Positions 24,921 through 33,839 of a stretch of DNA of 64,000 nt are shown here, in pieces; position 1 is the first letter of the stretch, and every line of letters starts with the position of its first letter. The notes beneath the pieces are model-generated. The model saw nothing but the letters and a program-made list of their open reading frames with translations, had not been told where the DNA came from and ran no database searches. Origin of the DNA: Adiantum capillus-veneris (Eukaryota > Streptophyta > Polypodiopsida > Polypodiales > Pteridaceae). The DNA lies in the NCBI GenBank assembly GCA_014529385.2, contig CM043963.1, forward strand, positions 99,029,912 through 99,093,911, given 5' to 3'. A program made the position numbers and the translations under genes.

Positions 24921-25611
24921 ATATAATTACTCATTAGTTAGGTTACAAGTAGGTATGTAATTTGTTAGCCTCAAGGGACTTTGAATATTGAATAGTAAGA
25001 AAGTCAAGTGATGGTTTGAAGATCTTTTGCTTATCTAAACTAGACTCTAACTCAATAATAAGTTTCTTAAGTTCCACGAATTGTCCTATCTAGGATCCAA
25101 AAGAGTCTTAATTGGTTTGTGCTAGATTCTAACTTCCTTGATGGGGTAGAATCCTAGAAAAATGAGGCACTATAAGTTTTACCTTAGCTCAAATGGATTT
25201 TCACTTAAACTAGACTGCAATTTGGCACTCTAACATCTTTGTCTGGATGGAGTTTAACACTAGATACATAGTAGTGATATTTAAGCTTCATGTCTCTTCA
25301 CTTGATCGAGATATGAGACCATACTTTCAAGGTCACCACTTGTCTTACCTAAAGACCAATGCGAGACATGGGAGCAAGAAAGCCATCCGATATTGTTTTA
25401 AGGACTATTACATAGACCATCAATAACTTAAGTAAAGCAAAAAGACTTGGATCTTTCACAATTAATAACTTAAGTAAAGCCAAAAAGACTTGGATCTTTG
25501 ACAATTTTTTTAAAACTAAAAAAGCACAATCTCATGCTAACAAAACTATAAATCACAATTGAAAGTCTTGAACAAGAAAAAGATCAGCAATCTTAATAAG
25601 AAGGATACTTT
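24921..25611. other. Spacer between array B and the FCP1-like gene
   Basis: Unique AT-rich sequence with a tandem duplication of about 42 bp (AATAACTTAAGTAAAGC, 25,425-25,505). It may include the 3' UTR of the minus-strand gene to its right. Confidence 0.45.
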
Positions 25612-25720
25612 TCATTTCATTTGATGATAAAAACTAAAAGAAAGTCTCTCAAGAAATTGATCGAGCTCAAAATCTCTATTGATTGAGCTCCATCTAGTAG
25701 TATCCTTTGTAAGATCCTGC
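25612..25720 (-). CDS. Possible terminal exon of the FCP1-like gene
   Basis: On the minus strand a strong acceptor (CCTTTTATTCCTTCCTGCAG) precedes an open stretch that starts DLTKDTTRWSSINRD and ends LSFSFYHQMK before a stop at 25,612. The preceding exon has a donor-like AAG/GTACTAG at about 25,806, but it comes just after a TAA. Either this is 3' UTR sequence, or the TAA is a disabling mutation and these residues are the true C-terminus. Confidence 0.4.
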
Positions 25721-25810
25721 AGGAAGGAATAAAAGGAAAGATTTGTTAGATACCATGCACATGAGTGTTCAAGCATGTGTATCAAGAATATATGACATGT
25801 CACTAGTACC

Positions 25811-27009
25811 TTAGGGTTGGTTTCTATCCAGCCTTAGAAGATTGTTCTCAGCTTTCACCTTATTTATATAAGCCTTTGCTGTGGTTGCCTTCAAAACTCC
25901 TTTTGTGTTACAACCCAAGTGCCTAGCTAAAGTGGTCAATTGTGACGCCTTCATGCTTTCAATGGTTGTACGCTCCTTTGCCAAGATCTCTTGTATTTGG
26001 GCTCTTCTCATTTCATTGCGGTGGCTTGTGTCACTTGCAGATTCAATGATAGTTTCATCTCTGTCACCTTTTGCAGGTGGTATTCTTCTTGTAAAGAACA
26101 CCTTAGCTGACCAAACATCATTTTTCTGCTTCCAATACTCCATGATTTGTTTGTATTCACTATCATTTGTCACTATAGGTTGTCCATAACGATTAGAAGC
26201 AATTAAATCAAGCACATCCCTTCTCTCATCAAGCTGAATCAAGTATGGCAATAGCTCCTCCAAGAGCATATTGTCAACCATCTTCTCAGCATCAAATTGT
26301 GGTGGAAAAATGCAATTGTTTGCTGGTGAAATACATCCCTTGTAAGGAGAGTCATCAATAAGCACTGTTCTTTGTGGATCACATTCAAACCCCATGGCAA
26401 TTTTGGCTAGAGGCTTGAACATTGCCTCAACGTTTGGATTGTCGGGTCTAAACAATTTTTGAGTTTGAGCGGTGTAGCAAACATCTTGCGACCAAATTGC
26501 AAAGAAAGGCAATGTATCCTCAGCTAAGTTGTTTAGTGCTGCAAGGATTTGATACACATTATTCCTAGTAGCTGTCGACCAAATTGCAACATTAAACCTC
26601 TGTAAAATAGTCTTCAAGAATTGGATGCAACTTGACCTGAGTATAATATATCTTTTTGAATCCATTTGCATTGAGTTGTAGTGTGAGGATGGTTGAGGGG
26701 AAAGTTTCAACAATACACCATTTAAATCCAATATAATTGTAAGCATGGATTTCTCAACATCTACACTACATGACGTAGTACCAATTGGCAATAGCTCGTG
26801 AGTGGACTTTTTAGTCTCTTTTGATATATGTTGCATTTTTGAAGCATCGATTTCTTGGTTCTCATTATTGGAAGCTTGCTCAAGTTGCACAACACTAGAC
26901 TCTAGTATAGAAATATCATCCATCTTGGGCACTTTAGAAACCATAGAATCTATGGATTCTATAGTTGTTGACTGAACCATAGGAGCATTATCCATCCCAG
27001 TTTGTGAAT
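25811..27009 (-). CDS. FCP1-like HAD phosphatase domain protein
   Basis: A long open frame, 417 codons when extended to 27,064. A Ser/Thr- and acid-rich N-terminal part (about 90 residues) is followed by an FCP1/NLI-interacting-factor domain: LTIILDLNGVLL near 26,730, VAIWSTATRNNV near 26,585, PFFAIWSQDVCY, VLIDDSPYKG near 26,355, and LLEELLPYLIQLDERRDV. A C-terminal basic region follows. FCP1-type enzymes dephosphorylate the RNA polymerase II C-terminal domain with a DxD nucleophile pair. Here the second Asp is Asn (DLNG), as I recall for many plant FCP1-like proteins, so catalysis is doubtful. The first 18 codons, which look hydrophobic, are probably intron: TTTTCTTAG at 27,010 is a good acceptor, and a Met follows at MDNAPMVQS. 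Upstream exons are not identified. It lies on the 35-kb element beside a SET gene in the same orientation, and it is the best-preserved cargo frame. Confidence 0.78.
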
Positions 27010-27651
27010 CTAAGAAAACACACACACAAATGGTACTCAAAACCACTAGAATTTTATTCACCATATTTATATGTAGAACTCCTAGTAAGAAGTTTATTTA
27101 AGGTAAAGGCGTTGTTAGAATCCTTGCAACCATTTTCAACATTCGTACACAAAACACCACTTGTCTAAAATACAATCTACTAACTCAACATTTTCCATCC
27201 TACACTTTATTAAAGATGAGTACTTAAAGTGAAAACTAAAAGCCACAACTTGTTGAGGAAACATGGATACAAAGTCCACCAAATGTCCAACCTAGACTAC
27301 AAGCAAACAATTAGAGATTTGGCTTAGATTTGGATTCAAAGGCCACCACTTATTCAAGTAAGATAACTCCACTTGTTTAAGACAGTAATGTTTGAAGCCC
27401 CACCACTTATCCAACCTAGACATTGATTACATTTTGGTAAGATTTATCACAAATCTAGAGTAGAATCAAGATTCTATGGCCAAGGTAGTCAAATAAGTTA
27501 GACAACACACAAAGCATAAGAGCACTCTAGATTCTCATTGAGCATAAACTAAACAATAATCAAACGTTATATTCACTTGAGATTTCATCCATGAAAAATG
27601 AAAATGATGCATGTACTTGAGATTTCCATCCATGTACCATACTTTACAATG

Positions 27652-28209
27652 TCAAGTAAAGTTATAGTCAACAAACAACTCTTCTCCTGCTTCAACTTGA
27701 CAAATAGTCTCAATGCATACATGGCCATATTCTTCTGAGTTGATGTGTGAAGAGGTGCATTTATGCCAAGGTGGAAAATTTGGATCAAATGTATAGCGTA
27801 CGTTGGGACAGACATTTGTACTGTGAGAACTATTTATATAGCCCGACACGTTTCCTTCTTCTACACAACCAATAATGTATGATTGATCTTCCTCTTCTTC
27901 TATGTTTGGATCCTCTAGAAGAGAATATTTATAAGCTCTTGGAAATATTTTGCATATCTTTTTCCAGTCTTGTAATCTATACTTATGCCCTCCATAGTTT
28001 AGAATAGTCAAACCACTTTCCAGGGTAGTATGCACAAATAGCCCATAAACAGCTGCTTCAATATATGAAAGTCGCACTTCAAAATCCACACCGTTAATAT
28101 GGAAAATTACATCTTTCGGAATAGGAAAAGTTGGTGTCCCAAAAGGATCTTCATGCCAATCATAGTGTGAAATACATCTAGTTTTTATATCACTTAACTC
28201 CTTTGTGTC
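27652..28209 (-). CDS. SET-domain protein, 3' exon
   Basis: The minus-strand acceptor TTTTCTTCTTTTTGCAG at 28,210 opens an exon reading TKELSDIKTRCISHYDWHED, with no stop until 27,652. The C-terminal half has the SET hallmarks: GYINSSHSTNVCPNVRY (the N-H-S/C-xPN knot region, with S replacing the usual N in some positions), HVCIETICQVEAGEELFVDYNF (I-xAGEEL-x-DY). SET domains transfer methyl groups from S-adenosylmethionine to lysines of histones or other proteins. A short acidic EEEED insert lies before the knot. The 5' exons, with the start codon and any post-SET or targeting domain, are not identified, and no cysteine-rich post-SET follows. It lies about 650 bp upstream of the FCP1-like exon on the same strand; they could be one transcription unit, but the stop at 27,652 argues for two genes. 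Confidence 0.75.
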   Translation of the reverse strand, partial: DTKELSDIKTRCISHYDWHEDPFGTPTFPIPKDVIFHINGVDFEVRLSYIEAAVYGLFVHTTLESGLTILNYGGHKYRLQDWKKICKIFPRAYKYSLLEDPNIEEEEDQSYIIGCVEEGNVSGYINSSHSTNVCPNVRYTFDPNFPPWHKCTSSHINSEEYGHVCIETICQVEAGEELFVDYNFT

Positions 28210-28379
28210 TGCAAAAAGAAGAAAATATTATGCATAAAATAATGACAATATCAAAGAAAGATATCATTATTTTATAGTCCAATAGGTCCATTGTATGGAA
28301 GACTTAGAGTGCCTCTTACATGGTGCCTCCAAGGTTTCCAAAAAATAAAATAAAAGGCCACTGTGTCTCCAATCTATTG

Positions 28380-31020
28380 CCCATTTGAAGTATAGAGAGA
28401 ACCAAGGTACACCACTTGTCCAAGCTAGACATGGAGCATTGACACAAGATCCAACACTTATCCAAGAACCCTATAGTATATGTGGTAACATGGGATGCAT
28501 TGATGCAACAAAAGTAGTCTAGCCTCCTCATCCATCTCTTTTTTCTTGTAGCCTAGAGGGATTAGTTTCAAGGTCTATCACTAGTCAAAAACTACACATA
28601 GAACATTGATACAAGGTTCCACCACATGTGAAACCTATCATCTCTAGTAGCATGGATGGTTTGATATCAAGGTTCACCGCGTGTCCTACCTATACTCTAT
28701 TGTAGCATAGAGATTCTGGTTTGGTGGTACTACACTTGTCCAAACTTGGTTTGTTGTTGATATCTGGAGGTAATCAAGGGTCCTCCACTTGTCCAAGTTA
28801 GGCATATAAAACAATTGCAAGGTCCACCATGTGTACAACATATGATTGATTATACGGGGGGTGTTTTATATGATTGATTATATGGTCCAATGGAACATGG
28901 AGAGAAGCAAAGCTCCACCACTTTTCTAAGCTAGGATCCATTGAAACATGGAGAGAAGCAAGCTCCATTGTTTGTCTAAGCTAGGGTCCATTGCAACATG
29001 GAGAAAACAAGCTCCACCACTTGCCTATTATTGCATAGAGATTCTGGTTTGAAGGTCCACCACTTGTCCAACCTTGCCCCGGGGGATTCACCATGGAAAA
29101 CTTACCGCACCACGTAAGTGCAGGGGAGGGGGTTTTTTTTAACAAGTTACATAAGCGTATAAGTTAGGGGTGGGCCCCCAATAATTTATCTCCTAAGCTT
29201 AAAAATAAGGGAGGGGGTATCATATTTAGGGAGGTAGGGGGGGGGGGGAGTGAGAAAAGGAAAAAATGAAAGGAAGTTTTTGTGTTTAAAAATCATGGCA
29301 TCCCAAAAGAGTCTTCCCTCAAACTTGTGAGTCAATAGCTACCAAGATACATGCAAGAACCAACATTGCTTTGTATCAATTGCTTGTTTTGTTATTATAG
29401 CTCATTTGATGAGGGTATGAATGTATAGATGCAAATTTACACGGAGAACCTAACACAACTTTATAACCATGTTTTTTTAGTAGTTTAGATGGGTCAGAAT
29501 TGGACGAGTAGCTAGAGTGCAAGCTGAACGGGCACATAGTTTGAAAGTCAAACTAAGACACATTGAGGGTATATCGACTTATCAACAAAAGTGGTTCCTT
29601 AGTATATTGCTAGTCACTATGCTACACGATCTTTGACTAGTTTTACTCAGTTAGATCATGTGAGACCTAAATTTTATGTAAGATAGGGGTATGATAGTTT
29701 TTTGCATTGAATTTTGTATAAGCGTGGAAAGGGGGGCCATATTCCCTAATATGAGTCGTATATAGGAGTTTTATCAAAGTTGTTCGCTCGTAGGTGGCGT
29801 CCCATTTTGTATATAGAGTGAATCCCCTGGGAACCTTGCCTTCATGTATGGAGATAATCAAGAGTGCAATGCTTCTCTAAGCTAGGGACATAAAAGAGTT
29901 TCAAGGTCCACTACATATACGATCTATGATGGGTTGTAGCATGGGGAGGTTTCATTTTAAGGTTGACCACTTCTCCAGCTCCGCTTGTCCAACCTCAGAT
30001 CCATTGAAGCATGGAAATAAGTAAGATATATCTCTAGTCCAAGATAGGATCCATTGAAACATAGAGAGAATCAAGGTCCACCACCTGTCCAAGCTATGCA
30101 TGGGTAATTGATATAAGGACCACTACGTTTTCACCTATACTATGCTCTATCATGGATGGTTTCATATCCCACCAATTTTCCAACCTATTTAGTAGATTGT
30201 ATTATGGGCGTTTGGTTTCAAGGTACTTCACTTGTCTAAGGTGGGTTCCATTGAACCATGGAGAGAAACAATGTCTACCACTTGTCCGAAATATGCTCCT
30301 TTAAAACATAAAATCAAGGTCCACCACTTGTCCAAACTAATGTTTCTCTCCATTGAAGCATGGAGAGAAACAAGGTCTACCACCTGTCCAAAATATGCTC
30401 CATTGAAACATAAAAGCAAGGTCCACCACTTGTCCAAGCTAATATCACGAATGGGTGTTGGTTACAAGGTGTACCACACTTGTCTAAACTAGTCTCCATG
30501 CAAGGTCCACCACATGTCCAAGCTATATGAGCTTGGTTTGAAGGTCTACCACACCTCTTGAAATTAGGATCCATGTAAGGTCCACCTTTTGTCAAGCTAT
30601 GCCTTTAGTGAGTACTAAAACTAAGTAAATTGCAGTACTTAAATACCTTTCCAAGCTCATTAAGATTTTGGTCTCTAAGGCCACCACCACATGTCTAATC
30701 TATGCTCTAATTGACTACTTATGCTAGTTCTCAAAGTCCAAACATAAGCTCCCTTCTAGCAAGGTTAGTTTAAATTTAGGCTCCAGCACCTGTCTAAGCT
30801 AGGTTCAATTTATGAAGCATCACCATTTAACCATGCTACGATCTAATGTATCATATCAAGGGGGTATTGATAAAAGGTCCAAAACTTATTGAGTTCAAGC
30901 TCTTAGGTAATTAAGTCTTTGTGAGTATTAAATGTTATAGTTTTAGTCTAAAGATCCACCATTCAAAAACTCAAGTAATTTACTATTTACATTCAAACCT
31001 TGAATGCTTGATATAAAAAA
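28380..31020 (-). repeat. Weak reverse-orientation satellite region
   Basis: Scattered AAGGTCCACCACTTGTCCAA motifs with diverged spacers between the SET gene and the ParB-like gene. All clear copies are in the reverse orientation relative to array B, so the orientation switch lies between 24.9 and 28.4 kb. A 754-bp DNA element interrupts it at 29,078. Confidence 0.85.
29078..29831. mobile_element. 754-bp non-autonomous TIR transposon, 8-bp TSD
   Basis: It begins CCCGGGGGATTCAC and ends GTGAATCCCCTGGG, a 14-bp inverted repeat with one mismatch. It is flanked on both sides by AACCTTGC (29,070-29,077 and 29,832-29,839). Removing it restores a satellite-like GTCCAACCTTGC...TTC stretch. Eight-base duplications are typical of hAT elements, but the ends are not diagnostic. 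It encodes nothing recognisable and has G/T homopolymers at 29,130 and 29,240. Confidence 0.87.
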
Positions 31021-31107
31021 TACAAACTCAATCAATACTATATAAAGCAAAATCTAACATTAAGAGTATCAAATCAGTAACAAGAAACACTAACATGCAC
31101 AAGAAAC

Positions 31108-32494
31108 TCAAAACATACGTGTCTCCATTTCCAAAAAGTCCTCCATTGACAGAGGATGTTGTTGTTCTTCTTCTTCTTCTCTTCGTGGAGAGCACTCCTC
31201 TGTAACAGGCACAGTGTCGTTTGATTGCGAAGTGGATTGTTGAAGTCCAGCCCATTTTTCTATATCTTCATGAGACTTAACAGAGTCTAGCAGCATGGTC
31301 TCCACGTTTTTTGCCTCCTCCACACTATCAATTAAGCATATAACTTCTTTTTTCTGTTGTATTCCTTCTTGTGCAACCAAGGAGCCATCACCAAAAACAT
31401 CAACAAGCTTGCGGTCTTCAAAACAATATGTACGAATGTAGTGCTTGACCAAAGCTCTTTTTTTGGCCTCCAAATATTGCAAATCTGACATATCGTTATT
31501 TGCTACTTGAAGAAGAGAACAATCAATTGGCATGGGATGTTCCTCTGATCTTCTTCTCAGGTCTTCAAATGCATTGCCTTGTCCCAAGAAGGCAATAACT
31601 GCTAGGAATTGAATTGCTCCTTTGCAAGGAGCTGATGGAAAGTGATGCAATGCACCACAACAATGGTAGCTCAGATTATCTCCCATGGCGTGAAAGGCAC
31701 AATTTTGTGAAGTTAGTGAAATCCACAAATGCAAGAAAGACAAATCCAGGATCTATTGACCCTCCAGCAATAGCAAAGATCCCATCCAAAGCATTGTTAA
31801 ATGTCTCCTCACTCCACTTCAAATTGCCTCCAAAGTTTTTTGTCATATCTAAAACACATAAGCCAATAGGCACTTTATTATTGAAGTGGCGCATCAAGTA
31901 GAGATTGCCTTCCATTTGTAGGCTCACCACATAGATTGACCATGGCAAATCTCTAGGATCATTTTTCTCCTTTTGAAGGTGAATTTCCCATTGCATGTAT
32001 TTTATTGCTCCATTTGGAAAAGCCATTTTCTTTGTTCCACGCGTCAAACTAGATCTGATCCATTCCTCGCATAGCATTAAAAGTGTTTTATAAACAACAT
32101 CATTGATGTTATACATTTTGACTACCTCCTCCCAGTCTTTACATGGTGAAGACTCATTCAAATTGTTGAAGCCTTCAAGAAGTGCATCTTGAATCAATTT
32201 GTCTTGCTTCAACTGCTTGATTCGATCATACATGTCAGTTGCATCACTATCCTTTGCACTCTTTGACAGTAAAATCTTCTTATCTCTAATCCCTTCTTGA
32301 ATAGTCTTTACCTCTGATTCCTCAAGGCCACAAAGGTATCTAAATACAGTTGTTGGGGGTTTCTTATTCTCCTCTTCTAGCCTTTCAATGATTTCTATCG
32401 AGCAATCATAAATTAAATCAGAGTACGTGACCATGTGTGCCTGTTTAGCAATCCAACTTGCTGCTGCACTCATTCTTGCCAATCGAAGAAAAGC
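31108..32494 (-). pseudogene. Downstream exon(s) of the ParB-like gene
   Basis: After the intron at 32,495-32,578, the frame continues AFLRLARMSAAASW and stays open to 31,676. It is helical and charged (a long Lys/Glu-rich middle, then PWSIYVVSLQMEGNLYLMRHF and IGLCVLDMTKNFGG). The frame then has to shift, by an indel or a missed intron, near 31,680-31,740. The new frame (NCAFHAMGDNLSYHCCGALHH... PCKGAIQFLAVIAFLGQGNAF) runs to a stop at 31,108 and ends in a Glu-rich tail. I recognise no domain in this part. The conserved-looking Cys/His patch and the glycine-rich GQGNAF might be an enzyme core, but I cannot name it. Confidence 0.6.
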
Positions 32495-32578
32495 CTAAAA
32501 ATAAATAGAGAAATAATTAAACTATTGAGTAAGATTTGTTAATTAAACACTATCAAAAAGACAAAGAAAATAACTTAC
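32495..32578 (-). other. Intron in the ParB-like gene
   Basis: An 84-bp AT-rich intron with donor GAT/GTAAGTT and acceptor TTTATTTTTAG/GCT. Its removal keeps the reading frame (GWD joined to AFLRL). The intron marks the gene as eukaryotic and DNA-transmitted, not a processed copy. Confidence 0.85.
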
Positions 32579-33769
32579 ATCCCATCCGGCATGAGATGCA
32601 TGTCCCTCTGCAATTCCACTTGCTGCCTTTGGTGGTCGTCCTGAGAAGATCCATTGACTCAATAAATGTCTCAATATTTGGCTGTAAGGTTACTTGACAT
32701 ACAATGCCTGAGCCTCCTCATTTGCAATGGCAGATATAGCAGTTGCAACAAATGGAGGAGCATTCACAACAATGCGAGCCTTTCTAAATTTATACACGCT
32801 AATCAGTCTTTCAAATATCTCTTTGTTGTTTTGTTCATTGTGAAGCAAAACTTTTGCAGCATAGATTGAATGCTGCCCATCAAGAATCCAATAATGATAA
32901 TCTTTAGCTTTTTGCTCCTCTACCTCTTCTACTGCCAAAGGAGTCCCCTTCTTTGATTTTGCATTTCGAACATGCATCAAATATGCACATGCTGCAGGCT
33001 TGGTCGTACTCCGTGAAAATCCAAATAACACACTTTCAGCGTGTTTTTTATCCATAATTCATGCATTATAGTGATCAGGAGCAAGCCAACAATTTTGAAT
33101 AGGGATATCAAATTCCCTATATTGGAAAGGAAAATAGTTTATGTACTTATTCATTCCACCTGTATCTTTTTCTTGTCCTTTCATGGCCTCAGCTTCTAAA
33201 ACATCTGGATCCACAATTCTCATCTTTGACATTGAACCCTCTGTTGATGAGGACGCCAAAGATGCCTTGTCTACATCCAAAATGGAACTAGTTCGCTTAG
33301 TTGCTACTTTCTGCATTTTTGCTTGCTTCTTTGTGGATGGTGGTCGTGAAGCTTTCACCTTTTTTCGTTGTAGTGTGGCAATGATGGAGCTTTGAAGTTG
33401 ATCTGCTGTGATATTTGGATTTGATTCTGCAAACTTCCATCCTCGAGAAAACATTGTCTCTTCTTTGTTTCTAGACATGCGCTCCAATGCATATGCTCCT
33501 GGAGATAGTTGAAATTCTAGATTCATTGGAACTAGAATGTCAATGCATTCCACCTCCGGATGACTATCAACTACAGAGACATATGCTTCCAAAACTTGTC
33601 CAACATCTTCAAACAAGCTGTCATTCTCCTTTTTGGCAATAAATAGATGCACCTTATGAAATTGTGCACCCTCTATACCATGTATGTCCAAATACCATTT
33701 CCTAAGATCATTGCAAGTATAGTCAACTGAGACAGCAACCCTTGCAACCTGTTTTTTGGGAGCCATCTT
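32579..33769 (-). pseudogene. Large gene with ParB-like DGQHS motif, 5' exon
   Basis: A likely start is MAPKKQVARVAVSVDY at about 33,766; an acceptor-like TTGTTTCAGGAAAG just upstream would also fit. The exon is one frame to 32,579 with only two interruptions, a TGA at 33,059-33,061 and a TAA at 32,690-32,692. The first 240 residues include a HPEVECIDILVPMNLEFQLSP segment and a Lys/Arg/Ser-rich linker resembling a nuclear localisation signal. After the TGA come HYWILDGQHSIYAAKVLL, close to the ParB/sulfiredoxin-fold motif (hydrophobic-DGQHR-xxAA), and a following VVNAPPFVATAISAIANEEAQ helix. ParB-fold proteins bind nucleotide and DNA or are nucleases; the role here is unknown. The rest follows after the intron. 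Confidence 0.65.
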
Positions 33770-33839
33770 TCCTGAAACAAAAAAAACCAAATGTTATTTT
33801 AACATATACTTTTTTGTAATGGATTAAGTTTGTGTGAAT

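Noticed and set aside
27010-27064. Signal peptide at the N-terminus of the FCP1-like protein (hydrophobic stretch)
   Set aside because: TTTTCTTAG directly before the Met-containing exon is a good splice acceptor, so the hydrophobic residues are most likely translated intron.
32690-33061. Bacterial or phage contamination suggested by the ParB-like motif
   Set aside because: The gene has a spliceosomal intron, plant-like codon use and lies within continuous nested plant repeats.
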